Positions 15,670 through 23,318 are shown, counted from the first letter of the stretch. The stretch is DNA of 64,000 bases from a virus (IMGVR_UViG_3300047319_001872:124001-188000), one strand, 5' to 3'. Program-made: numbers and translations. The notes: generated from the letters alone by a model not told the origin.

Positions 15670-15960
15670 TTAAATCCCAAGTTTCATAATGACGACCATC
15701 AGGATCGCCGCTAATACGACATACGCAATAACCAACCCTACCATGACGCGGCGCCACCAACGCGCTTTTTGCTTAAGCTCAGGCGTGTCTTCAAAGAGCG
15801 GGACTTGTTGCCAACTCAGATAGAGTGCCGCCAGGAACGGCAAGAACATCACCAGTACAATGCCCTGCCAAATGACCGGCCCCGCATGACTCGTTTCCGT
15901 CGAGCCCATGTTGGCTACGGCGACAGCAGCCACCATCCCCGTGGCGATTGCGATACTCAT
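15670..15960 (-). CDS. Three-helix small membrane protein
   Basis: 96 residues, ATG at 15960 behind AAAGGACAATC. Hydrophobic segments at about 2-18, 30-48 and 70-92. Located 12 bp before the TPM-like gene; likely works with it and the LemA-like protein, but this is inference from position only. Confidence 0.8.
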   Translation of the reverse strand: MSIAIATGMVAAVAVANMGSTETSHAGPVIWQGIVLVMFLPFLAALYLSWQQVPLFEDTPELKQKARWWRRVMVGLVIAYVVLAAILMVVIMKLGI

Positions 15961-16023
15961 GATTGTCCTTTCTTGAACTATTAATCAACACACACCGTAA
16001 GATAACGGCACTGTGTAAATTTC

Positions 16024-16431
16024 CTAGACAAGTTTGGGCTGTTCGTCATCAGTAAGGTTGGCAGCTTTGGAGAGCACAAGGTTATCCACGACGCCTTGGG
16101 CGTTGATGATAAAAAGCGCATCCACTTCAACCGTAGGATGGTGAGGCTCTTGCCCGACGATACTGAGCTTGAGCTGATACGCCAGCATCTCAGCGTCTTC
16201 GCCATGAAAGTCAAACACTGCCTTGACCTTCTGGAGCTCGAGCGTGCATTCGACGGCGTCGGTGTTATAGCTCTTGCCGTAGAGCGAGAGCTCTTGGGTG
16301 ACCCACTCCCGCGCGAGCCGGAACATGTGGGGTTTGCGTGCGGGGTCCATCTGAGGGTCGAGAAACGCAAAGATCGCGTCGAGCTGACTCCCGTTTGCAG
16401 CATCGCTTAACATAATCTGGTTGTTGGACAT
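16024..16431 (-). CDS. Hypothetical protein
   Basis: 135 residues; ATG at 16431 is preferred because of GGAGAACCGT and a promoter motif just upstream at 16461. Soluble and acidic, with an FAFLDPQMDP segment and beta-rich C-terminus. It diverges from the plus-strand protease gene. Confidence 0.85.
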   Translation of the reverse strand: MSNNQIMLSDAANGSQLDAIFAFLDPQMDPARKPHMFRLAREWVTQELSLYGKSYNTDAVECTLELQKVKAVFDFHGEDAEMLAYQLKLSIVGQEPHHPTVEVDALFIINAQGVVDNLVLSKAANLTDDEQPKLV

Positions 16432-16460
16432 ACGGTTCTCCTGATTGATGACATAGCAGT

Positions 16461-16466
16461 AATATA
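16461..16466 (-). promoter_or_regulatory. Putative phage promoter CCTATATTAC
   Basis: Minus strand reads CGCACCTATATTACTGC, 30 bp upstream of the start at 16431 in the divergent region. Confidence 0.55.
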
Positions 16467-16553
16467 GGTGCGTAATCTTTTTCGGTAAGTAAAAAAATAT
16501 TGGATCGTATGAAGTGTATTTTTTCGCTTCGATCACTACCGACAGGGGTTAGC

Positions 16554-17345
16554 ATGAGTAACAGTAAGTACAACCGTAAACTGAAGACGCCCGATGCGCG
16601 CGACTTCGTTTACCAAGGCCACAAGACCTTCGGTGCGGCACTGATTCCGCCCAAAGCGGATTTGACGCCTTACCTCGGCCCGGTCTTCGATCAAGATCAA
16701 CTCGGTAGCTGCACGGCCAACGCCTGCGCAGGCGCGCTTGAATACGAACAAAACATCCAGAACAACAACGACAACGCGGTGCAACTCTCGCGGCTGTTCC
16801 TGTACTGGAACGAGCGCAATCTCGAAGGCACGGTGGATCAGGATTCGGGCGGTCAGATTCGGGACGTGGTGAAGGCCGCCGCGCAATACGGTGCGCCGCT
16901 CGAAACCACCTGGCCGTACAACGAACAAGCGTTTCGTCAGAAGCCCTCGCTCGAAGCGTACAACGAAGGCCTGCAACATCGGGCGCTGCAGTACGAAGCA
17001 GTACCGCAAGACCTGACGGCATTCAAGCACGTGCTGGCAGTGCTCAATCGACCGATTCTGATCGGCATCATCGTGTACGATTCGTTCGAAGCACCGCAGA
17101 CGATCGCCTCGGGTGTGGTACCGATGCCGGGTCCGACTGAAACCTGCCAAGGCGGTCACGCCGTGCTTGCGGTAGGTTACGACGACAGCAAGCAAGCGAT
17201 TCTGGTCCGCAACTCGTGGAACACGATCTACCCGCCTGCCTGGCCGGGTTCGAACGAGCGCGGTTCATTCTGGCTGCCGTACGAGTACCTCATGAATCCG
17301 CAGCTCGCTGAAGACTTCTGGGTGATCACTCAGGTCGCTGGTTAA
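16554..17345 (+). CDS. Papain-like (C1 family) cysteine protease
   Basis: 263 residues. ATG at 16554 follows AGGGGTTAGC; the frame is open from 16500 but lacks a better site. C1 peptidase hallmarks: oxyanion Gln47 and nucleophile Cys53 in DQDQLGSCTANA, His202 in GGHAVLAVGYDD and Asn220 in VRNSWN. No signal peptide and no obvious inhibitory pro-region, so the enzyme may act in the cytoplasm or as a virion component; targets unknown. One of only two plus-strand protein genes here, a single-gene unit with its own terminator at 17371. Confidence 0.93.
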   Translation: MSNSKYNRKLKTPDARDFVYQGHKTFGAALIPPKADLTPYLGPVFDQDQLGSCTANACAGALEYEQNIQNNNDNAVQLSRLFLYWNERNLEGTVDQDSGGQIRDVVKAAAQYGAPLETTWPYNEQAFRQKPSLEAYNEGLQHRALQYEAVPQDLTAFKHVLAVLNRPILIGIIVYDSFEAPQTIASGVVPMPGPTETCQGGHAVLAVGYDDSKQAILVRNSWNTIYPPAWPGSNERGSFWLPYEYLMNPQLAEDFWVITQVAG

Positions 17346-17370
17346 AGAAAAAAGAAAGAGTAGCATAGAC

Positions 17371-17400
17371 GCCCTCCCCGTAACGGGGAGGGCTTATGCC
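17371..17400 (+). terminator. Plus-strand terminator with TTATGCC tail
   Basis: GCCCTCCCCG/CGGGGAGGGC stem, then TTATGCCGC on the plus strand, directly after the protease gene. It shows that the TTATGCC tail lies 3' of the hairpin in the direction of transcription. It may also stop the converging minus-strand gene at 17403. Confidence 0.85.
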
Positions 17401-17402
17401 GC

Positions 17403-17606
17403 TTAGACCTTCAGGTCAACGTTGATCATCGGCACCGAGTAGTCACGACCTTCGCAGTTGATTTGGAGCAAACCGCTATTGCACTGCTTAACAAGCGTAG
17501 CGTCCTTGCCAATGATGCGTCGGATGTCGCCGTCGATGCCGATGTCACGGAGCGGATTGACAGTCACTGCCTTACCGATACTGTCTGCAATTTGTTGCTT
17601 TTTCAT
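17403..17606 (-). CDS. Hypothetical small protein
   Basis: 67 residues; ATG at 17606 behind GAGGAGCAAAGCAA. Basic N-terminus MKKQQIADSIGK, then a beta-rich domain with IRRIIGKDATLV and QINCEGRDYSV. The size and beta-rich pattern could fit a small nucleic-acid-binding barrel, but no family was recognised. Confidence 0.75.
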   Translation of the reverse strand: MKKQQIADSIGKAVTVNPLRDIGIDGDIRRIIGKDATLVKQCNSGLLQINCEGRDYSVPMINVDLKV

Positions 17607-17629
17607 TTGCTTTGCTCCTCGGAAAAGAC

Positions 17630-17860
17630 TTAGTTGCCTTCGGCTACTTCCTTGACTTGGTGCCACGTCCAGACGCGATACTCGGTCGCGTAGTCAGTGG
17701 TGGGGCTGAAGGGGTCCCGCAGGCCGTTGCGATCGAAGGACTCGCGCGTTGCCACTGGGTGCTCGCCACCTTGATCGAGGTTGTACTTCTGGCTGAGCTC
17801 GTTGCGACTGAGCTTCACATCCTCTTTACAAAGGTCGATTTCTTGCTGGGTGAGACACAT
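17630..17860 (-). CDS. Hypothetical small protein
   Basis: 76 residues; ATG at 17860 behind AAGGAAGAAGTC. An N-terminal helix with two Cys (MCLTQQEIDLCKED) is followed by a polar segment and a WTWHQVKEVAE end. Directly downstream of the IS110-like gene (13 bp apart), so in its operon. Confidence 0.75.
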   Translation of the reverse strand: MCLTQQEIDLCKEDVKLSRNELSQKYNLDQGGEHPVATRESFDRNGLRDPFSPTTDYATEYRVWTWHQVKEVAEGN

Positions 17861-17873
17861 GACTTCTTCCTTC

Positions 17874-19172
17874 TTAGGCTGAGTGATTGGGATGCTGGCC
17901 GCCCGCTGCCGCGCGGTAACGCGGGTGTTGCCAACCAGCTTCCTTCGCGACACCGTGCACCTTGCCCAACACGCCTTCCGAGTACTCCGGAGCGACGACC
18001 AGACCTTCCAGCGCACGCCACTTGTTGTACAGATCGACCAAGAAGCGCTTGACCATATACCGGATCGCCATGTTGTGCTTATGCAGGTCCGTCTTCTCAG
18101 CGTGGCGAGGATCGTTCTTCAGGCGGTTCTTGTAATTGTTGTAGATCACCGCATACGGGCTCGGTTCGACGACTACCGTGTGACCCTTGGCGCGCAGATA
18201 GATGATGACAGCTTGGTCTTCGTCCATCTCCGCGTAGTCCTTCGGATCAAAGCCTTCTTCCTTGGCCAGTTCCAGTCGACGGACTGCGCCGACCTTCTTG
18301 CCATCCACGGTGGAGATGCCTGCGCGCAAGAACGAGGTACCCGCCACACCGATCAGCTTAGTCTTCAGGAACGGGTTGAAGGTGATCGAATCCCGCAACG
18401 CCTGCTCGCCCTCGCGATTGGTGTATTCCTTCTGCACCAAACAGAAGTCGCGCCGCGAACGACCAACTGCCTCGAAGGTCACCGGGTACTTGCCTTCGGC
18501 GAGCATCGGCAGATCGAAGTTCTTGCTGTCGGCGTACCAGGCGTCGATTTCTTGCCCGCGCACGGTCTGCTCACGACCCTTGTCGTCGACGTACTTGCCA
18601 ATATGCACCACGTCCAGCCCAGCGAGCTTCCACAGGCTTGACGGATACTCGGCCTTGGTGATGTCGATTTCGGAGACGATGATGCCCGCCAAAGCCGGAC
18701 CAATGCCGCGCACCCCGGACAAGAACTCTGTGTAGATCGGGATCTTCTTCAGAATCCGCTCCATGTCCTTGAAGTGGTGCTCTTCGTTCTTGAGCGTGTT
18801 CAGGTAGTTATCCACCAGCAGCAGTTCGCTGTAGTGCGTGATGAGCTCGTCGCCCTTGAATTTCTTCTCGGTGGGAAGCTTAGCGGTCATCGTTTCGATG
18901 GCTTCTGTGGTGTCGTCGTGGTGCTCGTCGATGATGCCGTCAGTGATACGACGATAGGACTTGCGCAACTGCTCGAGCAGGTTCTTTTCCTGCTTCTCGA
19001 GTTCGGCCTCGCTCATGCCGTCCTGACGCAGACCGAGCTTGGCTTTGAAGCTGGCGGTCACGCGGTTCCCCATCTGAATGCGCAGACCCTGCATGTCGTA
19101 GGCTGAGCGCACCATGGTGCGAATCACAGCGAGATTCGGGTTGTAGGTCGGGGCGATGATCGGGGTATTCAT
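17874..19172 (-). CDS. IS110-type transposase C-terminal-domain protein without a visible DEDD domain
   Basis: 432 residues; ATG at 19172 follows AAGGAAACCG and is preferred over 19193. Residues 150-190 (LSGVRGIGPALAGIIVSEI...YPSSLWKLAGLD) match the helix-hairpin-helix of the Transposase_20 domain of IS110/IS116/IS902 recombinases, and 265-390 (FNPFLKTKLIG; YKNRLKND; HKHNMAIRYMVKRFL) match the end of that domain. The N-terminal 145 residues are helical and charged and lack the usual IS110 opening of the RuvC-like DEDD domain. IS110 recombinases are directed by a structured bridge RNA. No insertion-sequence ends are seen, so it looks like a resident phage gene. Its start faces the repeat array at 19219, which runs the other way. 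Confidence 0.8.
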   Translation of the reverse strand: MNTPIIAPTYNPNLAVIRTMVRSAYDMQGLRIQMGNRVTASFKAKLGLRQDGMSEAELEKQEKNLLEQLRKSYRRITDGIIDEHHDDTTEAIETMTAKLPTEKKFKGDELITHYSELLLVDNYLNTLKNEEHHFKDMERILKKIPIYTEFLSGVRGIGPALAGIIVSEIDITKAEYPSSLWKLAGLDVVHIGKYVDDKGREQTVRGQEIDAWYADSKNFDLPMLAEGKYPVTFEAVGRSRRDFCLVQKEYTNREGEQALRDSITFNPFLKTKLIGVAGTSFLRAGISTVDGKKVGAVRRLELAKEEGFDPKDYAEMDEDQAVIIYLRAKGHTVVVEPSPYAVIYNNYKNRLKNDPRHAEKTDLHKHNMAIRYMVKRFLVDLYNKWRALEGLVVAPEYSEGVLGKVHGVAKEAGWQHPRYRAAAGGQHPNHSA

Positions 19173-19184
19173 GATTCGGTTTCC

Positions 19185-19212
19185 TTGTTTCAATTGTAAG
19201 TGGTTGTATACG
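19185..19212 (+). promoter_or_regulatory. Weak candidate promoter for the repeat-array transcript
   Basis: TTGTTT (19185-19190), 16 bases, TATACG (19207-19212) on the plus strand, just before the first repeat unit. It is a weak match to a sigma70-type promoter and the only candidate seen. Confidence 0.25.
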
Positions 19213-19218
19213 CGTTGG

Positions 19219-20458
19219 TGTTACACTAGCTGCTCTTGGGTGAGAGTCTACTGGTTTGATACACTACGTCGTCATGGATGAATACAGCTTACTGATGCAC
19301 TAGTTGTTCAGGGGTGACTGCGTTCTGTCGATCCACTATGCGAGATTGGGTGAATTTGCTACGATGATACACTGTGGGAATATGAGTGAATAAAGGTTGC
19401 TGATACATTTGACGCAATTGGGCGAATAAGACCGTTTGATACGCTGTTGTATGTTGGATGAAACTGTCCAACTGGTTCATTCTATCTGGATGGGTGCTTT
19501 TCTTACTTTGATACACTTTCTGGCTCTGGGTGACTGAAGTTTGGTGATGCACTAACCGGAATTGGGTGACTGTTTGACCGTGATGCGTTACTCTACACTG
19601 GGTGATGTTCCCCTCTGAGACACACTGCGAATTGATGGGGGTTTCAAGACTTTTGATACACTGAGCTATCTGGATGACTCATGCACGATGATACACTGAC
19701 CTCGCATGGGCGACAACAGTGCCTAGATACACTGATTACATCTGGTTGAATTACTTCACTTGGTACATTCTATCACAATGGGTGACTGGAGCAGATTGAT
19801 ACACTCGAGATCGTGGGTGACATTCGTCCTACCTTGATACGCTGTCTCTTTTTGGGAGACCTTCCCGAAGTGGCCCACTAAAATTTTTTGGGTGTCTGCG
19901 TATTTTTGATGCGGTCGATTACCTGGGTAACTTCCATGTTTTGACCCGTATTACTTAATTGGGTGACAACACCCTTTGACGCACTTCTCCTCCACGGGCG
20001 AAATTAAACCGATGGTACGATTTCGACTCTCTGGGGGACTATGTCAGTCTGACACACTAGACTACAATGGGGGACTTTTACTCATTGGTGCAATTATCCG
20101 GTTTGGGCGGCTAACAAAAACATGATGCATTTTCCGTCTCTCCTGGGTGTTTCAACGTGCCTGATGCGCAAGTGTAGTATGGGTGAATTCATCTTCTCTG
20201 GCACACATTTCCCCTATGGGTGTGATACCGATGTGATACATTCAACGGAGCTGGGTGAGTTTCTCCGAGCGATACGATAGTCTATGATGGGTGACTCGCC
20301 GCATTTGACCCACTGGCGTAGGGTGGATGGGGCTTGAGTTTTCTGATGCACTTCGACAACTGGGTGACTTGACTTCCTTGGTCAACTACGCGGGACTGGG
20401 TGACATCGATACTCTGATACACTAAATCGCTTGGGTGGCTGACTGTCCTTGATGCTTA
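19219..20458 (+). repeat. Array of about 35 degenerate 36-bp units with two conserved boxes
   Basis: Read by hand on the plus strand, each unit is TGATACACT (box A; commonly TGATGCACT, TGATACATT, TGATACGCT), about 9 variable bases, TGGGTGA (box B; variants TGGATGA, TGGGCGA, TGGTTGA), then about 11 variable bases. Box A starts include 19219, 19257, 19293, 19329, 19365, 19401, 19437, 19473, 19509, 19545 and 19581, and continue to 20415 and 20450. Of 34 steps, 20 are exactly 36 bp and the rest 35-39; box B mostly starts 18 bp after box A. The two variable parts differ in every unit. TGA in both boxes closes two plus-strand frames, and length changes break any minus-strand frame. Confidence 0.97.
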
Positions 20459-20462
20459 CTGC

Positions 20463-20492
20463 AGCCCGAGGCTTGCCTCGGGCTTTATGCCG
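20463..20492 (+). terminator. Plus-strand terminator after the repeat array
   Basis: AGCCCGAGGC/GCCTCGGGCT stem with a TT loop, followed on the plus strand by TTATGCCG. On the minus strand the hairpin is followed by GCAGTAAG with no T-run, so it serves plus-strand transcription. Confidence 0.8.
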
Positions 20493-20500
20493 CACTGCTG

Positions 20501-20800
20501 TTAATGCACCGTATCGTTACCGCGATGCAGCACCGTCAGGTTCTCCTTCACCAGCTCGACCTTGGTCGTCGTCTTCGAGATGATGTCGTCGACATAGGCG
20601 AGCACTTCAGTAGCCTTGTCGATCAGGACCAGATCGTTCTCCGCCATGCCTTGGCCCGCTTCGTAGAACGGCTTCACGCGTGCGGTGATCTTGGTGATAC
20701 ACTGGCTCAGCTCGTCGAACGTCGCGAACGAATTCGGCGGGTTGTTTACAAACGCCACGAGTTCTTCACGCTCTTCGGGGGTGAGTTCAAAACGTTCCAT
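20501..20800 (-). CDS. Hypothetical protein, helical
   Basis: 99 residues, ATG at 20800 behind CAGGAGAAGACG. Almost entirely charged, helix-forming sequence (FELTPEEREELVAFV; VDDIISKTTTKVELVKE). Possibly a small bundle or dimerising protein. Function unknown. Confidence 0.85.
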   Translation of the reverse strand: MERFELTPEEREELVAFVNNPPNSFATFDELSQCITKITARVKPFYEAGQGMAENDLVLIDKATEVLAYVDDIISKTTTKVELVKENLTVLHRGNDTVH

Positions 20801-20821
20801 CGTCTTCTCCTGGTGATCTTG

Positions 20822-21178
20822 CTACTGCGGGACTTCCACGACTTCACCCGGAATCACACGAATCGAATCCGGCTCGTAGACATCCTTGTAACCTTGCGGG
20901 TACTTCAGGCCGATCTCACTGTCGTCGTTACGCGGGTCCCAGCGCACGACGTACGGGCAGCGATTGCCGTCGTAGAAGCCGCCCACCAGCGCGCCCATCA
21001 TAGCGCTCTGCAAAGCCGCATCCTGAATGGTCGCGATGGCTTCAGCGGCCGCACGGGGGTTTTCCTTCGCGTAGTTGTTAGGCGTGATGCGGTTGTAACC
21101 GACGATCGTGCCTTTGCCATGCGAATGCGGACCACCATCGAAGTGGGTGACGCGCTGGCCGATAGGGAGCAGTTCCAT
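20822..21178 (-). CDS. Hypothetical protein with possible SH3-like barrel
   Basis: 118 residues; ATG at 21178 overlaps the upstream stop (TAATG) behind AGGAGGCCAAG. Begins PIGQRVTHFDGG followed by GKGTIVGYN, and later YVVRWDP and EPDSIRVIPG, a pattern of short strands with Gly turns like SH3-type barrels in many phage proteins. No function can be given. Confidence 0.8.
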   Translation of the reverse strand: MELLPIGQRVTHFDGGPHSHGKGTIVGYNRITPNNYAKENPRAAAEAIATIQDAALQSAMMGALVGGFYDGNRCPYVVRWDPRNDDSEIGLKYPQGYKDVYEPDSIRVIPGEVVEVPQ

Positions 21179-21633
21179 TACTTGGCCTCCTGGTCTTTTA
21201 TCGAAGAACGGCTTTGCCAACCACCGAGCTCATGGCGCTCGAAGACGCCGTATTTGTAAGCCGAGGCTTGCAGTGAGAAGAAGATCTCGATGGCATTCAT
21301 CACGCCTGGGCACGAGAGCGTGATCTTGAAGCCGTCGTAATAGTCGTAGTCGCCATTGTCTTTGGCCACCGCCTTGTAGAACTTGACCGGCAGCCAGTTG
21401 TAGCGCACTTCACCGGTATCTTTGCCGTCGAAGCCATTGGTCAGCTGCAGCAGCGCGTATGCGGCATCCGTCACGCGCTTCATGATGCGAATGACGAACT
21501 TGTCATTGGCATATTCGTCGAGCAGGGTGGCCTGATGGACCATCTCGGTAAGCTCGCGTAGATTCGGCAGATCGATGTCTTGCATCATGAAGAAATTATT
21601 CGTTGGGTCGTAAGGCGTGCGAATGGGGTTCAT
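21178..21633 (-). CDS. Hypothetical protein
   Basis: 151 residues, ATG at 21633, coupled to the gene upstream (stop two bases before). Contains VIRIMKRVTDAAYALL helix and an aromatic region DNGDYDYYDGF. No recognised family. Confidence 0.8.
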   Translation of the reverse strand: MNPIRTPYDPTNNFFMMQDIDLPNLRELTEMVHQATLLDEYANDKFVIRIMKRVTDAAYALLQLTNGFDGKDTGEVRYNWLPVKFYKAVAKDNGDYDYYDGFKITLSCPGVMNAIEIFFSLQASAYKYGVFERHELGGWQSRSSIKDQEAK

Positions 21634-21635
21634 CG

Positions 21636-21983
21636 TCAGTGCTTCACAATTAGGTTGGTAGGAAGCTCGGGGTCTTGCTCAGCAATCCGGATAATGCGAT
21701 CCTGCTCATTCACGAAGAGCGCCCACTTGGTGACCAGCTGGTCAGCGCGCGTCATGGTGAGCAGGTACGCGGGATTGGAATTACCATCAAGCGTCTTGAT
21801 CAAACCGTAGACCAGGCTGTAACGCAAGGTCTGGCCATTGAAACGTCGCAAAATCGTTTCAAAGTACGGCTTGGCCAACAAATGCAACTGGTGCTTCGCT
21901 TCCAGATCGTGGCACTGTGCATAGATGGCCTGAACCACATCGCCGACATTACCTCGAGCGGCCACTTCGAGTAGCGACGCCAT
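21636..21983 (-). CDS. Hypothetical protein
   Basis: 115 residues, ATG at 21983 behind CAGGAGGTGAGTC. Helical N-terminal half, then TLRYSLVYGLIKTL and a WALFVNEQDRIIRI strand region. No recognised family. Confidence 0.8.
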   Translation of the reverse strand: MASLLEVAARGNVGDVVQAIYAQCHDLEAKHQLHLLAKPYFETILRRFNGQTLRYSLVYGLIKTLDGNSNPAYLLTMTRADQLVTKWALFVNEQDRIIRIAEQDPELPTNLIVKH

Positions 21984-22009
21984 GACTCACCTCCTGGGAC
22001 ATAGGAACC

Positions 22010-22510
22010 TCAATTGCTCGCAAGGAGCAGCGGAATATGTTTGGGTGGAAGAGATGCTACATGCACAGTCTGCTGCTTAGCTGCAAGAATCGTCTTTACC
22101 ACTTGACGGACCTTGATGGCGTACACCGCACGCTCTTTGGGCGTGTTGGAATGATAGCCCCCGACGGCAGCCCAGGTGTTGCCGTACCGGTTCATCGAGC
22201 GACGCAGCAACCAGGCTGCGACGTATATGTTCTTGCAGCTCTGCATCAAGTCCCGGCGGCCGATCTTGTACCTCTTCAGCTCCGGGAGATGAATCGAATT
22301 GACCTGCATCAGGCCAAAATCAACCGAGCCATTCTTGTTACGGTTTAATGCCTTCGGGTCGTTCTGACTTTCCACCACCGCAATCCCACGCAGGATTAGC
22401 GGGTTGACTTTCTGATACGACGCCGCGTCGGTAAAGCAGTCAGCTTCGCAAACCCCGGAAAACAACACGGCTAAAGCAGTGAGGGCGGCTAAGATTGTTA
22501 TTCTAACCAT
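22010..22510 (-). CDS. Lytic transglycosylase (SLT/VirB1-like) with signal peptide
   Basis: 166 residues, ATG at 22510. Residues 1-23 form a signal peptide; the mature part carries the lysozyme-like SLT fold motifs: catalytic Glu47 in AVVESQNDP, FGLMQVN at 65-71 and AVGGYHS at about 115-121. Such enzymes cleave the MurNAc-GlcNAc bond of peptidoglycan; VirB1/IpgF relatives open the wall locally for secretion systems. In a phage it could serve host lysis or genome entry. It starts a unit with a promoter motif at 22570. Confidence 0.93.
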   Translation of the reverse strand: MVRITILAALTALAVLFSGVCEADCFTDAASYQKVNPLILRGIAVVESQNDPKALNRNKNGSVDFGLMQVNSIHLPELKRYKIGRRDLMQSCKNIYVAAWLLRRSMNRYGNTWAAVGGYHSNTPKERAVYAIKVRQVVKTILAAKQQTVHVASLPPKHIPLLLASN

Positions 22511-22569
22511 CGTTTATTCTTCCTTGTAATTAGCGTTGATGAAGGTGCTTCCTGTAATGCTAAGTTAGT

Positions 22570-22575
22570 GATATA
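22570..22575 (-). promoter_or_regulatory. Putative phage promoter CCCTATATCAC
   Basis: Minus strand reads TTTCAGCCCTATATCACT, 60 bp upstream of the transglycosylase start and downstream of the terminator at 22593. Confidence 0.6.
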
Positions 22576-22592
22576 GGGCTGAAACTCGTTTG

Positions 22593-22625
22593 ACGTCATA
22601 GAGCGAGGAAGCTCTCCTCCCCGCT
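22593..22625 (-). terminator. Terminator hairpin with CTATGACG tail
   Basis: Minus-strand AGCGGGGAGGA..TCCTCGCT stem with an imperfect base, followed by CTATGACGTC. Ends the unit containing 22645-22956. Confidence 0.65.
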
Positions 22626-22644
22626 TTTCACGATGCTTGTTGTT

Positions 22645-22956
22645 TTAGTGATGCACTGCTGCGAACAGATCCGTCACCGTCCAATGGTGCTCACGATAAC
22701 GCGCCGCCAACTGGTTCGACCACGCGAGGCACTCCGCATGCGTGCCGACATCGCACACAGCCAGAGCCCGCCCGTCCTTGTGACGCAAGTACGCCGAAAA
22801 GAATTCCGGCTTCTCGTTGTCCATCACGCACGGATGACGACCGTCTTCGACCGAACCGGTAGCGATGCGCACGCCACTGATTTCTACGCCAGTGAAGTTC
22901 TCCGGCTGATCTTTGATGACCGCCGCTGCGAAGAATTCGTTCTTGAAACCTTCCAT
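22645..22956 (-). CDS. Hypothetical protein
   Basis: 103 residues; ATG at 22956 follows AGGAGCAGTACC. The longer frame to 23175 overlaps the zinc-ribbon gene and is rejected. Soluble protein with EFFSAYLRHKDGRALAVCDVGTHAECLAW, two Cys. No family recognised. Confidence 0.8.
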   Translation of the reverse strand: MEGFKNEFFAAAVIKDQPENFTGVEISGVRIATGSVEDGRHPCVMDNEKPEFFSAYLRHKDGRALAVCDVGTHAECLAWSNQLAARYREHHWTVTDLFAAVHH

Positions 22957-22985
22957 GGTACTGCTCCTGTAGTGAGACGTTATAG

Positions 22986-23318
22986 TTAGCGCACTTGCGG
23001 CGGGACGAGGTGAGGGACAGTCTCGCCGTGATGCGTGAGGTAGTCGGCGGGCACAGGCCAGTGATGCAACTGGTAGACGACGTCCCGACAACCAAAGCAG
23101 AACACCTTGCGCGTGTGAATGTCGTAATGACCACAGCGACTTCCACACTTCGGACAGTCTGGATTGGCACCCCAAGTCCTACGAGGCGTTGGAGGAGGCT
23201 GCTTCTTCCAGACTAACCTCCACTCGCCTTGCTTCTTGACGTAGAGGCGTTTGACCGGGAGGAGCTGAAGCTTCACCCCTCTCGGCTCAAAGAGCCACTT
23301 AAATAACCGACTCAGCAT
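22986..23318 (-). CDS. Zinc-ribbon protein
   Basis: 110 residues, ATG at 23318 with GGTGGG upstream, inside the end of the HicB-like gene. Basic N-terminal half, then CPKCGSRCGHY...FCFGC, two CxxC knuckles about 18 residues apart that should bind one zinc. Function unknown. Confidence 0.75.
   Translation of the reverse strand: MLSRLFKWLFEPRGVKLQLLPVKRLYVKKQGEWRLVWKKQPPPTPRRTWGANPDCPKCGSRCGHYDIHTRKVFCFGCRDVVYQLHHWPVPADYLTHHGETVPHLVPPQVR

Larger units (their letters stand above)
19219..20492 (+). ncRNA. Predicted long repetitive non-coding RNA spanning the array
   Basis: The array ends in a hairpin with the TTTATGCCG tail in plus orientation (20463-20492), the arrangement seen after both plus-strand protein genes, while both neighbours are minus-strand genes. 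This implies a dedicated plus-strand transcript of about 1.27 kb. Box A ends in CACT and box B contains GGTG, which could pair (four bases, one wobble) across an 11-base loop in many units, but changes in one box are not consistently compensated in the other. Transcription and processing are inferred, not shown. Confidence 0.55.

Noticed and set aside
19289-19552. 87-codon minus-strand frame with a 12-residue repeat (V-Y/H-Q...T-Q) inside the array
   Set aside because: The repeat follows from the 36-bp period. The frame is broken by units of 35, 37 and 38 bp elsewhere, and no ribosome site or start context supports translation.
19219-20458. CRISPR array interpretation
   Set aside because: No long near-identical direct repeats, spacers of only about 9 and 11 bases, no cas genes, and both boxes vary between units.
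17874-20492. Complete IS110 insertion sequence
   Set aside because: No DEDD domain, no recognisable element ends or target duplication, and the gene is integrated in a co-directional operon with its neighbours.
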